DNA from: Gammaproteobacteria bacterium
GTDB lineage: Bacteria > Pseudomonadota > Gammaproteobacteria > Steroidobacterales > Woeseiaceae
Length of the DNA: 12,561 nt
Assembly (NCBI GenBank): GCA_030641695.1
Contig: DAOWGY010000065.1
Coordinates: 1-12,561 of the forward strand
Direction: 5' to 3'
Below, one piece after another: positions 1-8,228 of this stretch (positions are counted from its first letter, which is position 1; every line of letters begins with the position of its first letter). The notes under the pieces were generated by a model. It did not search any database. It worked only from the letters and a program-made list of their open reading frames with translations, and had not been told where the DNA came from. The position numbers and the translations under genes are program-made.

Positions 1-1
1 G

Positions 2-1960
2 ATGCGCAGACGTTTCGGCGGGAGTGCGCCCAATCTGCGGGGCATCCTGACGGCAGCGGCGGCACTTGGACTCGTGGCGCGTCCATTGCGACTACGCCTG
101 TCGGATATGCATCGCCTGGCGTTGCCCGCAATATTGCACTGGGAATTTGATCACTTCGTCGTCGCTACTCGCGTGCGCCGCCGGCAAGTGGTCATTCACG
201 ATCCCGCATCCGGTCGTCGAGTGCTGGACATCAAGGACCTCGACAATTCCTTTACAGGCGTCGCCGTCGAGTTCGCCCGTGCAGCGGACTTTTCCAGGAA
301 TGTCGGCCAGGGTCTGCCATCGGCATCGGGGTTGCTGCGCTCGTTCCGCGGGCTCGGTCGCTATCTCGCGCTGATGCTGTTCATGCTGATCGTGACCCAG
401 TTGCTTGCCCTGGTGCCGGCCGTCGCCACCCAGCTGCTCATCGACGAAGTCGTGCTCGGTCAGGACCGGCAGTGGCTCTACCGCGTCATTGCGGGCATTG
501 CACTCGTAATGCTCGCGACGGTCGTGATCGATACTTTGCGCCGCCGGGTTGCCCTGTACACGGGTATGCGGCTCGCGACCGATAGCACGACGCTCATTAT
601 TCGGCATCTGCTGCGCTTGCCGGCTGGCACGATCGAGCGGCGCTCGGTCGGGGACCTGATGTCGCGGGTCGACTCGCTGCGCCCGCTGCGTACGGTACTG
701 ACAGAAACGTCGTTACAGGTAATCGTGCAAGGAACGGTCATTCTGACAACAATTGCCGTAATGATTGCTTACAGTCCGGTACTGGCGCTCCTCGCCATTT
801 CGGCACTGATCCTGGTCGCGTTGCTGCAGGTCGCCATTCTGCCGCGCTCCCGGTCCCTGAACCTGGAAGCGCTGCTGGCATCAGCACGCGCAAACAACTC
901 GCTGATCGAGTCGCTGCGGGCGTATGCATCGGTCAGCGCGCTCGGGCTCTCGACTCAGCGGCTTGCTCACTGGCAGCAGGGCTTCGTCGCCGCGACCAAT
1001 GCAGTCACGCGGCAGGCGCAGCTTGGCGTTTTCGCGAACGCCGGCGGTAGCGTGGTCAACGTCATCGAGTACATGTTGTTTCTGGGCATTGGTATCGACG
1101 GCGTCCTCAGCAAGCAGTTCACGCTCGGCGTACTCTTCGCGTTCATCAGCTTGCGAGGCAGGCTGATGGTGGCGACCGCCGACCTTATCGGCGCCGCACG
1201 ACAGCTCTACCTCGTGCGCTCGCACGTTGAGCGCGTTGCCGACATCGTGGCGGAGGAGGCGGAGCCGCTGACTAATGGCCCGGCGATGCGCAGGTCTTTG
1301 CGCGGCGGTATCTGGTGCGATGGGCTCGAGTTCCGCTATCCAGGCGGTCCTGCCGTTATTGCGGGCTTCGATGCCAGCATCGACGCCGGCGAGTCGGTCG
1401 TGATCCTGGGTCCATCGGGTGCCGGTAAATCGACCCTGCTGCGGCTGCTGGCGGGTGCGCTCCCGCCCGACAGGGGATCGCTGCGCTATGACGGCATCGA
1501 GGCCACACTCTGGGATCGCGACGCGTTGCGGCAACAGTTCGGTGTGGTATTGCAATCGGATCGATTGTTCGAGGGATCGATCGCGGACAACATCAGTTGC
1601 TTCGAGCTCACGCCGGACCTCGGCCGGATCCGTGAAGCAGCAGAACTTGCGTGCATCTGGGAAGAACTGCAGATGCTGCCAATGACAGTACATACACCGA
1701 TCGCGGGCGCGAGCGCAGGACTTTCTGGCGGACAGGTGCAGCGCCTGTTGCTGGCACGGGCGCTGTACCGCCGGCCAGCTGTACTGTTTCTCGACGAGGC
1801 AACGAGTCACCTCGATCACGTTACCGAGTGCCACGTGCTCGACAATCTCCGCTCGCTCGACGTGACGCTGGTCAGCGTCGCTCATCGCAGAAACGCCATT
1901 GCGACGGCAAGCAGGGCCATTCAACTCGGTATTGCGGCCGGCATGGCAATTGATCCGTGA
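2..1960 (+). CDS. Peptidase-C39-containing ABC exporter (bacteriocin/double-glycine peptide type), 5' partial
   Basis: Inner-membrane exporter that cleaves the leader from a small peptide (double-glycine type) and pumps it out, normally with an HlyD-like adaptor and an outer-membrane channel. The visible 652 residues begin inside the C39 protease. His51 (in HFVV) and Asp67 (in HDP) are 16 residues apart, as in ComA; the catalytic Cys must lie left of the window, with roughly 50-70 residues missing, since family members are about 700-720 aa. The ATG at position 2 falls inside a conserved segment, so it is not a real start. Hydrophobic helices run from about 119 to 385. The nucleotide-binding domain follows: Walker A GPSGAGKST (470-478), signature LSGGQ (574-578), Walker B LFLDE ending at Asp598/Glu599, and H-loop His628. 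All ATPase motifs look intact. The peptide substrate and adaptor genes are not in the window; the next gene, dihydroorotase, is unrelated. Family call is firm, substrate unknown. Confidence 0.93.
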   Translation: MRRRFGGSAPNLRGILTAAAALGLVARPLRLRLSDMHRLALPAILHWEFDHFVVATRVRRRQVVIHDPASGRRVLDIKDLDNSFTGVAVEFARAADFSRNVGQGLPSASGLLRSFRGLGRYLALMLFMLIVTQLLALVPAVATQLLIDEVVLGQDRQWLYRVIAGIALVMLATVVIDTLRRRVALYTGMRLATDSTTLIIRHLLRLPAGTIERRSVGDLMSRVDSLRPLRTVLTETSLQVIVQGTVILTTIAVMIAYSPVLALLAISALILVALLQVAILPRSRSLNLEALLASARANNSLIESLRAYASVSALGLSTQRLAHWQQGFVAATNAVTRQAQLGVFANAGGSVVNVIEYMLFLGIGIDGVLSKQFTLGVLFAFISLRGRLMVATADLIGAARQLYLVRSHVERVADIVAEEAEPLTNGPAMRRSLRGGIWCDGLEFRYPGGPAVIAGFDASIDAGESVVILGPSGAGKSTLLRLLAGALPPDRGSLRYDGIEATLWDRDALRQQFGVVLQSDRLFEGSIADNISCFELTPDLGRIREAAELACIWEELQMLPMTVHTPIAGASAGLSGGQVQRLLLARALYRRPAVLFLDEATSHLDHVTECHVLDNLRSLDVTLVSVAHRRNAIATASRAIQLGIAAGMAIDP

Positions 1961-2019
1961 CCCTTCCATAATGCCGAATCCCGGCGCCACGCTGACGTCG
2001 ACGGCTGGAAAGAACGCGA

Positions 2020-3360
2020 TTGAGCAAGCTGCTGATCACAAACGCACGCCTGATTAACGAGGGCGACATCCGTGACGCCGACGTTTTGATCGAGGGCGAG
2101 CGCATAGGGAAAATCGCAGCCGGCATCCCTGCCGGTGACGGTATCGAGGTCATCGATGCCGGCGGCAGGTTTCTGATGCCCGGCATGATCGATGACCAGG
2201 TTCATTTCCGCGAGCCCGGCCTTACCAACAAGGGTGATTTGGCGACGGAATCGGCTGCGGCTGCGGCAGGCGGCATCACCAGTTTCATGGATATGCCGAA
2301 CGTCAACCCACAGACGACCACACGTCACGCGCTCGCCGAGAAATACGCCATGGCAGAGTATCGTTGTACGGCCAACTACGGCTTCTACCTCGGTGCCACG
2401 AATAGAAACATCGACGAGATCAAGGCGCTCGAGATCGGCGAGGCCTGCGGCATCAAAGCGTTCATGGGTGCGTCCACCGGCGACATGCTCGTCGACGATC
2501 CGGTAGCGCTCGAGCGAATTTTTGAAAGTGCGCCGATCATCGTGCTTACGCATTGTGAGCACTCGCCGACGATCTGGGACAACGAAGCTCGAGCGCGCGA
2601 TACGTTCGGTGACAACGTGCCGATGTCAGAGCATCCCAATATCCGTTCGGCGGGCGCATGCCTGGCGTCTTCCAGCCTGGCCGTTGAGCTGGCACGCCGC
2701 TTCGACGCCTTGTTGCACATCCTGCATCTGACGACAGCGCTGGAAATGGCGCTGTTTTCGAAGGCACACCGTTCCGAGAAACGCATTACCGCCGAGGTCT
2801 GTGTGCATCATTTGTGGTTCGACGAGTCGCGGTATGAGGATCTCGGTACGCGCATCAAATGCAACCCGGCCATCAAGGCCGCGACCGATCGTGCAGCACT
2901 GATCAAGGCGCTTAGGGATGGTCGCATTGACGTGATCGCCACGGATCACGCCCCGCATACTGCGGGCGAAAAGAAGCGCAGTTACTTCAAGGCGCCAGCT
3001 GGCTTGCCGCTCGTTCAACACGCGCTGCTCGCCCTGTTTGACCTCGTAGCTCGGGGAGAGTTAACCCCGGAGCTCATCGTCGATCGTGCCTGTCATGCGC
3101 CAGCAGACCTTTTCGGGGTACAGAATCGCGGCTATGTTCGGGAGGGGTGGTATGCGGACCTGGTTATCGTCGATCCGGGCAGGCCATACAAGGTCGACAA
3201 GTCGAACCTGCTCTGCAAATGTCACTGGTCGCCGTTCGAGGGTCACGAGTTCTCTTCCACGATTGACACGACAATCGTCAATGGGGAAGTCGTCTATCGT
3301 GACGGCGAGCTAACCAGGAATATTGCGGGGCAGCGCCTCGAATTCCTGCGCGCGCGATAG
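2020..3360 (+). CDS. pyrC: Dihydroorotase (cyclic amidohydrolase)
   Basis: Cytoplasmic zinc amidohydrolase that interconverts carbamoyl-aspartate and dihydroorotate, the third step of de novo pyrimidine synthesis. The 446-aa length fits class I enzymes. Metal-site residues are visible: motif DDQVHFREPG (58-67), the lysine expected to be carbamylated (Lys146, in GIKAFMG), His178 (LTHCEHS), His236 (LHILHLTT) and Asp309 (ATDHAPH). The usual DxHxH is DxQxH here: Gln60 replaces the first His, while His62 stays. From memory, the Porphyromonas gingivalis dihydroorotase has the same substitution and similar flanking blocks (FMDMPN, EVCVHHLWF, SPFEG), so this is a natural subgroup and not a broken gene. 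Start is TTG at 2020, with a purine-rich GGAAAGAA at 2007-2014; no ATG or GTG lies near it in frame. The gene follows the exporter by 59 bp, with no sign of a shared role. Allantoinase or hydantoinase is a less likely alternative. Confidence 0.9.
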   Translation: MSKLLITNARLINEGDIRDADVLIEGERIGKIAAGIPAGDGIEVIDAGGRFLMPGMIDDQVHFREPGLTNKGDLATESAAAAAGGITSFMDMPNVNPQTTTRHALAEKYAMAEYRCTANYGFYLGATNRNIDEIKALEIGEACGIKAFMGASTGDMLVDDPVALERIFESAPIIVLTHCEHSPTIWDNEARARDTFGDNVPMSEHPNIRSAGACLASSSLAVELARRFDALLHILHLTTALEMALFSKAHRSEKRITAEVCVHHLWFDESRYEDLGTRIKCNPAIKAATDRAALIKALRDGRIDVIATDHAPHTAGEKKRSYFKAPAGLPLVQHALLALFDLVARGELTPELIVDRACHAPADLFGVQNRGYVREGWYADLVIVDPGRPYKVDKSNLLCKCHWSPFEGHEFSSTIDTTIVNGEVVYRDGELTRNIAGQRLEFLRAR

Positions 3361-3373
3361 TCAGTCAGTACTA

Positions 3374-3404
3374 GTACTCCTTCAATGTGTTATTGAAGGA
3401 GTAC
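3374..3404 (+). terminator. Perfect 13-bp hairpin after the dihydroorotase gene, possible terminator
   Basis: GTACTCCTTCAAT (3374-3386) pairs exactly with ATTGAAGGAGTAC (3392-3404) around a 5-nt loop. It begins 14 bp after the pyrC stop. The stem is only moderately GC-rich. The nearest T run (TTTT, 3415-3418) is 11 nt past the stem, so it is not a textbook Rho-independent terminator. The 12-bp palindrome AGTACTAGTACT (3367-3378) overlaps its left arm. The position between two transcription units supports a terminator or mRNA-end role; a protein-binding site or mobile-element relic are alternatives. Confidence 0.45.
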
Positions 3405-3449
3405 CAGCGGCAGCTTTTGCAGGTGCCGGCCGCAGCGTTTTCAAAATTG

Positions 3450-3477
3450 TTTACTTTCCGGGCGATACAGTTATGCT
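3450..3477 (+). promoter_or_regulatory. Candidate sigma70-like promoter for the oxidoreductase operon
   Basis: TTTACT (3450-3455) and TATGCT (3472-3477) are separated by 16 bp and each matches four of six consensus bases. The predicted transcript start near 3484 leaves a leader of about 30 nt before the ATG at 3515. It sits between the pyrC hairpin and the first gene of the operon. Called from the sequence alone; promoter matches this weak often occur by chance. Confidence 0.35.
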
Positions 3478-3514
3478 ACCGCCCGTAAGGGACTGGGCCG
3501 TGATCGGGGACTAG

Positions 3515-5356
3515 ATGCACCCCTGCTGCGGTACTCGAATGAAGCCAACCGACACATCTAACCCCGACTATTTTCACAAAGTCGTCGATTGCCAGTGGGC
3601 CTGTCCGGCCCATACCGACGTTCCCCTATATATAAGGCTCATCGCCCAGGGCGATTTCAACGATGCCTACATGGAGAATCGCAAATCGAATGTGTTCCCG
3701 GGCATTCTCGGGCGTGTTTGCGATCGTCCCTGCGAGCCCGCCTGCAGACGCAGGCGCGTGGAAGATAAGCCGGTTGCGATCTGTCGGCTGAAGCGTGTCG
3801 CCGCCGATCATCGTGACGATATTACGGATCGGCTGCCGAGGGCGCCCGAGACGAGCAACGGCAGGAAAGTGGCGCTGATCGGTTGTGGCTGTGCATCGTT
3901 GACCGTAGCGAACGATCTGCGACCGCTCGGTTACGAGGTCACCATTTTCGAATCGCTCGATGCAACGGGCGGCCTGATGCGCACCAACATACCGAGGTTC
4001 CGGCTGCCACCTGATGTGCTGGACGAAGAGATCAACTACATCATCGATATGGGTGTCGATCTGAAGTTGAATCACCCGATCGAGAGTATGCAGCAGCTGC
4101 TCGACAGCCAGGAGTTCGACGCGGTTTTTGTCGGCACGGGAGCGCCGCGGGGCAAGAATCTCGAGATTCCGGGGCGCTATGACAGCGAGCGTATTCACAT
4201 TGGCATCGACTGGCTCGAATCCGTTGCTTTCGAACACATCGAGAAAATTGGCAAACGCGTACTGATCATCGGCGTCGGCAACACGGCGATGGATTGTTGT
4301 CGCACGTCGCTACGGCTGGGCGCCAACGACGTCAAGGTCATGGCGCGCAAGCCACGTGGCTTTTTCAAAGCTTCGGACTGGGAACTAGAGGATGCCGAAG
4401 AAGAGAATGTCGAGATCCTCGTCAATCATTCGCCAAAAGATTTCGTCATCGAGGACGGCAAGCTCGTCGGCATGACGTTCGAGCTGATGGAATACGAGCT
4501 TGATGAGAACGGTCGCATCGATCGCGGCACCGTCGTCGATGAGAAAATCATTCCCTGCGACGACGTAATTCTCGCGATCGGGCAGGACAATGCATTCCCG
4601 TGGATCGAGCGCGACATCGGCATCGAGTTCGATGAGTGGCAATGCCCGGTCGTGGACGAAACGACAATGATGTGTTCGCGCGATGGCGTCTTTTTCGGCG
4701 GTGATTCTGCGTTCGGTCCCAAGAACATTATCTGGGCGGTGGCCCACGGACACGAGGCGGCGATATCCATACACAAATACTGTGAAGGCGAAGACCTCAG
4801 CGAACGCATGCCCACTGGCGTCAACCTGATTTCGCAGAAGATGGGCATGCACGAATGGAGTTACTCGAACGATTATGACCCGTCTGCGCGAGGGCTGATG
4901 CCGCATGTCGAGCTCAAGGAGCGGTTCAAGAAACTCGACATTGAGGTTGAACTCGGTTTTACCCTGGAGCAGACGATCCAGGAAGTCGAGCGTTGCCTGA
5001 ACTGCGATATCCAGACCGTGTTCGCCGCCGGGCTGTGCATCGAGTGCGATGCCTGCATCGATATATGCCCGGTCAATTGTCTGACCATTGCCCAAAACGC
5101 TGATGAAACCGAACTGCGTGGCCGCTTGTCGGCGGCCGCAAGCAATCCGGAGCAAGCGCTGTATGTATCGGCCGAACTGCCGCAAACTGCCCGTGTGATG
5201 GTTAAGGATGAAGATATTTGCGTGCATTGCGGCTTGTGTGCCGAACGCTGCCCGACCGGTGCCTGGGACATGCAGAAATCGCAGGTATTGATACCAAATG
5301 TCGCGGACGAAGCGCTTGTCGAGCAATCGGGCGACGCTGAAACGACGGCGGCCTGA
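3515..5356 (+). CDS. GltD-like FAD/NAD(P) oxidoreductase fused to a two-cluster ferredoxin domain
   Basis: Predicted cytoplasmic electron-transfer subunit (613 aa) linking NAD(P)H to a 2-oxoacid oxidoreductase. The N-terminus has Cys26/Cys30 (CQWACP) and Cys69/73/77 (GRVCDRPCEPAC), as in the Fe-S domain of glutamate synthase small subunit. A FAD-binding Rossmann turn GCGCAS is at 123-128 and an NAD(P)-binding turn GVGNTAMD at 253-260. After the GltD-like body come RCLNC (Cys494, 497) and two [4Fe-4S] ferredoxin motifs: Cys508/511/514/518 and Cys569/572/575/579. Start ATG 3515 has GGGGA at 3506-3510; an ATG at 3539 (Met9) lacks one and is the alternative. The next gene starts 12 bp after the stop, so the three genes form one operon. 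It is not true GltD: the neighbours are oxidoreductase subunits and not GltB, and the added ferredoxin domain would replace a separate delta subunit. Electron direction (NADP+ reduction or reductive carboxylation) cannot be read from sequence. Confidence 0.88.
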   Translation: MHPCCGTRMKPTDTSNPDYFHKVVDCQWACPAHTDVPLYIRLIAQGDFNDAYMENRKSNVFPGILGRVCDRPCEPACRRRRVEDKPVAICRLKRVAADHRDDITDRLPRAPETSNGRKVALIGCGCASLTVANDLRPLGYEVTIFESLDATGGLMRTNIPRFRLPPDVLDEEINYIIDMGVDLKLNHPIESMQQLLDSQEFDAVFVGTGAPRGKNLEIPGRYDSERIHIGIDWLESVAFEHIEKIGKRVLIIGVGNTAMDCCRTSLRLGANDVKVMARKPRGFFKASDWELEDAEEENVEILVNHSPKDFVIEDGKLVGMTFELMEYELDENGRIDRGTVVDEKIIPCDDVILAIGQDNAFPWIERDIGIEFDEWQCPVVDETTMMCSRDGVFFGGDSAFGPKNIIWAVAHGHEAAISIHKYCEGEDLSERMPTGVNLISQKMGMHEWSYSNDYDPSARGLMPHVELKERFKKLDIEVELGFTLEQTIQEVERCLNCDIQTVFAAGLCIECDACIDICPVNCLTIAQNADETELRGRLSAAASNPEQALYVSAELPQTARVMVKDEDICVHCGLCAERCPTGAWDMQKSQVLIPNVADEALVEQSGDAETTAA

Positions 5357-5368
5357 CAGGGACAACAC

Positions 5369-7171
5369 GTGGCAGCGGTCAACGACGTAGTCATCAAGAT
5401 AGGCACGGTCAACGGCACCGGGTCGGCAAGCGCCAATGGCCTGTTGCGCAAGGCCATTTTTCGCATGGGCATACCAGTCGTCGGCAAGAACTATTTTCCG
5501 TCCAACATCCAGGGGTTGCCGACCTGGTACGAGATTCGAGTTACCAGGGACGGTTACCAGGCGCGCTCGGACCGCGTTGACATCATGGTTGCGATGAATG
5601 CGCAAACCTACGCCAAGGACATGTCAGATGTCACGCCAGGCGGCTGGCTGGTCTACGATTCGACCTGGCCGCGCAACAAATTACTCGACCGCGAGGACAT
5701 TACGGTAGTAGGCATTCCGTTCTCGAGAATGTGTAATGAGCAATTCGACGGTGTGCGCACGCGTATCCTGATGAAAAACATCGCTTACGTCGGCGCGATT
5801 GCCGCATTGCTGGACATCGATCTCGAAGTCATCAAGGAGCTGCTCGAAGAGACCTTCGCAGCCAAGCAACACATGATCGCCTCGAACATGGACGCGATAC
5901 ACCTCGGTTACGAATTTGCGATCGAAAACGTTGCCTGCCCGTTGCCGCCCAAGGTCGAAAAAATGGACGCGACGAGCCAACAGATCGTAATCGACGGCAA
6001 CACCGCATCCGCACTTGGCTGTGTTTATGCAGGCGCAACGGTTGGCGCCTGGTATCCGATCACACCGTCGACGTCGCTAATGGACGGCTTTCGATCGTTT
6101 TGCGCGCAATACCGTATTGACCCGGAAAGCGGCAAGCGCACCTACGCAATCATTCAGGCCGAAGACGAACTCTCCGCGATCGGCATGGTGCTCGGCGCAA
6201 GCTGGATGGGTGCACGAGCGTTTACACCGACGAGTGGTCCCGGTATCTCGCTGATGAGTGAGTTCATCGGCTATGCCTACTACGCAGAAATTCCGGCTGT
6301 CATTTTCAATGTACAGCGCACGGGACCGTCGACAGGCATGCCCACGAGGACCCAGCAATCCGACATCCTGTGCTGCGCCTACGCATCGCACGGCGATACC
6401 AAACATGTCCTGTTATTCCCGGCGGACCCGTACGAGTGTTTCACCATGGCGGTTCAGGCTTTTGACCTTGCGGAGCGACTGCAGACGCCCGTCATGGTGT
6501 TGTCGGATCTCGATATAGGAATGAATGACTGGATGGTGCCGGAATTCGAATGGGACGAGGATTACGTTCATGATCGCGGCAAGGTGTTATCCGCAGATGA
6601 TCTCGAGGAAATGGAGGCGTTCTATCGATACCTGGACGTCGACGGGGATGGCATTCCCTACCGAACATTGCCGGGTACGCATCCGAAAGGTTCCTATTTT
6701 ACGCGCGGGTCCGGGCATACCGCGCTCGGTGCCTACACCGAGAATGCTGCGGACTATCAGGAGGTCGTTGATCGCCTTCTCGACAAGTGGGAAACGGCAC
6801 GCACGCTCGTTCCGGAGCCCGATATCGCGTACTCGACGTTCAACAAGGCCGCGATCCTCACCGTGGGTAGTGGCAACGGGGCGTGCAAGGAAGCTCTGGA
6901 CCGCCTCAGCAAGCAAAACGTCGGGCTGAACTATTGTCGTGTCAGGGCATTTCCGTTCGGCGACTCGGTCAAGGACTTTATCGAAAAACACGAAGTCATA
7001 TACGTTGTGGAGCAGAATCGTGATGCTCAGCTGCGCACGTTGCTGATTCTCGATTGCGATGCCGCGCCGGACAAGATCGTGTCTCTGTTGCACTACAACG
7101 GCAATCCACTTAACGCCGGATTCGTCGTGCACAGAGTTCTCGAAGAGATATCAAAAGGGCGCGCCGCATGA
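5369..7171 (+). CDS. 2-oxoacid:acceptor oxidoreductase, fused gamma-alpha subunit (KorA-like)
   Basis: Large subunit (600 aa) of a TPP-dependent enzyme that oxidatively decarboxylates a 2-oxoacid to its acyl-CoA, or runs in reverse. The N-terminal gamma domain (about 1-190) starts with the glycine-rich turn IGTVNGTGSASANG and holds AMNAQTY. The alpha domain follows, with YPITPSTS (229-236), a GPGISLMSE block from Gly290 and the family stretch RTGPSTGMPTRTQQSD. A C-terminal domain (AILTVGSGNG to VVEQNRDAQ) completes the KorA layout. Start is GTG 5369 with AGGGA at 5358-5362, six bases upstream; the upstream gene ends at 5356. Its last four bases overlap the beta-subunit gene (ATGA), so the two are translationally coupled. 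The gamma-alpha fusion is the common KorA form. Substrate is unassigned: 2-oxoglutarate is a reasonable guess, but pyruvate, branched-chain or aryl 2-oxoacids are not excluded. Confidence 0.92.
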   Translation: MAAVNDVVIKIGTVNGTGSASANGLLRKAIFRMGIPVVGKNYFPSNIQGLPTWYEIRVTRDGYQARSDRVDIMVAMNAQTYAKDMSDVTPGGWLVYDSTWPRNKLLDREDITVVGIPFSRMCNEQFDGVRTRILMKNIAYVGAIAALLDIDLEVIKELLEETFAAKQHMIASNMDAIHLGYEFAIENVACPLPPKVEKMDATSQQIVIDGNTASALGCVYAGATVGAWYPITPSTSLMDGFRSFCAQYRIDPESGKRTYAIIQAEDELSAIGMVLGASWMGARAFTPTSGPGISLMSEFIGYAYYAEIPAVIFNVQRTGPSTGMPTRTQQSDILCCAYASHGDTKHVLLFPADPYECFTMAVQAFDLAERLQTPVMVLSDLDIGMNDWMVPEFEWDEDYVHDRGKVLSADDLEEMEAFYRYLDVDGDGIPYRTLPGTHPKGSYFTRGSGHTALGAYTENAADYQEVVDRLLDKWETARTLVPEPDIAYSTFNKAAILTVGSGNGACKEALDRLSKQNVGLNYCRVRAFPFGDSVKDFIEKHEVIYVVEQNRDAQLRTLLILDCDAAPDKIVSLLHYNGNPLNAGFVVHRVLEEISKGRAA

Positions 7172-8223
7172 CTTACATTACAAAGCCCGGAATCGTCCAC
7201 CCGAGCCTGCCGAAGAACAAGCTCGGCCTGACTTCGCGTGACTATGAAGGTGCGGTATCGACGCTTTGCGCCGGGTGTGGCCACGATTCGGTGACTGCCG
7301 CAATCGTCCAGGCCGTTTTCGAGCTCGACATCGAGCCGCACATGCTTGCCAAGATGAGTGGCATAGGGTGCTCTTCGAAGACGCCGGCCTATTTTGTGCG
7401 GCAGTCTCACGGCTTCAACTCGGTACACGGGCGTATGCCCTCGGTAACCACGGGCGCCAATGCTGCCAACAGGAATCTGAAATATATCGGCGTATCAGGG
7501 GACGGCGATTCACTGTCGATCGGCGCCGGCCAGTTCGTGCATGCGATACGGCGCAACATCAACATGTGTTATATCCTGGAGAATAACGGCGTCTATGGAC
7601 TCACCAAGGGGCAGTTCTCGGCGTCGGCGGACATCGGCAGCAAGCCCAAGAAGGGGCTCCCGAATCAGCAGGAACCAATCGATCCGGTGAGCACCGCGTT
7701 GAGTCTGGGCGCGACATATATTGCGCGCAGTTTCTCGGGTGACAAGGCGCAGTTGGTACCCCTTATCAAAGGCGCATTGGTGCATGATGGTTTTTCGTTG
7801 GTCGACATTATCAGTCCCTGTGTGACATTCAACGATCACGACGGCTCTACAAAAAGCTACGCCCACACGAGGCAGAAGGATCACCATGTTGTCGACATCG
7901 ATTACATCGCGCCGGCCGAGGAGATACAGATGGCCTACGACGAGGGCTCGGCGATGTCAGTCGAGCTGCACGATGGCAGCAAGATCGTGCTGCACAAGGT
8001 AGACCGCACCTACGATCCCACCAGCCGCGCAATAGCGTTCAAGTATTTGCGAGATCGTTTCAACGCTGGCGAGATCACGACGGGCTTGTTGTACCTGAAC
8101 GATTCACGCAAGGAAATGCACGATCTGATGGGCAATATCGATACCCCTCTTGCCAATCTGCCGATGCAGTCCCTGCGACCCGCAAAAGGCGAACTCGAGA
8201 AAATTCTCAAGCGCTACCGCTGA
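7168..8223 (+). CDS. 2-oxoacid:acceptor oxidoreductase, TPP-binding beta subunit (KorB-like)
   Basis: Catalytic TPP subunit (351 aa) pairing with the preceding alpha subunit. CAGCGH (34-39) and GIGCSS (65-70) supply Cys34, Cys37 and Cys68; with Cys218 (SPCVTFN) these match the four ligands of the single [4Fe-4S] cluster in KorB-type proteins. GDGDS (111-115) and NNGVYGLTKGQ (139-149) form the TPP/Mg2+ site. It has no ferredoxin domain of its own, which fits the extra clusters on the first gene of the operon. The ATG at 7168 overlaps the alpha stop (ATGA), which fixes the start. The sequence around the TPP site (KGQFSASAD and the following Lys-rich loop) looks like the KorB branch common in aerobic Proteobacteria and Actinobacteria; that branch placement is from memory. 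The gene ends 21 bp from the convergent DUF1501 gene. Confidence 0.93.
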   Translation: MTYITKPGIVHPSLPKNKLGLTSRDYEGAVSTLCAGCGHDSVTAAIVQAVFELDIEPHMLAKMSGIGCSSKTPAYFVRQSHGFNSVHGRMPSVTTGANAANRNLKYIGVSGDGDSLSIGAGQFVHAIRRNINMCYILENNGVYGLTKGQFSASADIGSKPKKGLPNQQEPIDPVSTALSLGATYIARSFSGDKAQLVPLIKGALVHDGFSLVDIISPCVTFNDHDGSTKSYAHTRQKDHHVVDIDYIAPAEEIQMAYDEGSAMSVELHDGSKIVLHKVDRTYDPTSRAIAFKYLRDRFNAGEITTGLLYLNDSRKEMHDLMGNIDTPLANLPMQSLRPAKGELEKILKRYR

Positions 8224-8228
8224 CGTCA

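Noticed and set aside
881..1990. A 369-codon open frame on the minus strand opposite the ABC exporter
   Set aside because: Antisense shadow of a gene with intact ATPase motifs; no domain is recognisable in its translation.
3323..3514. A 63-codon plus-strand frame bridging pyrC and the next operon
   Set aside because: It overlaps the pyrC end, runs through the hairpin and promoter region, has no ribosome site and an unnatural composition.
3881..3898. GCGCAS in the FAD turn in place of GAGPAS as a possible loss of function or redox cysteine pair
   Set aside because: The required glycines are present, and I recall Cys at the second position in homologues of this subgroup, so it is likely normal variation.
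4385..5605. A 406-codon open frame on the minus strand across the FAD-subunit and KorA-like genes
   Set aside because: It lies antisense to two genes with clear catalytic motifs; its translation has no recognisable domain and is rich in His and Arg, typical of a mirror frame in high-GC DNA.
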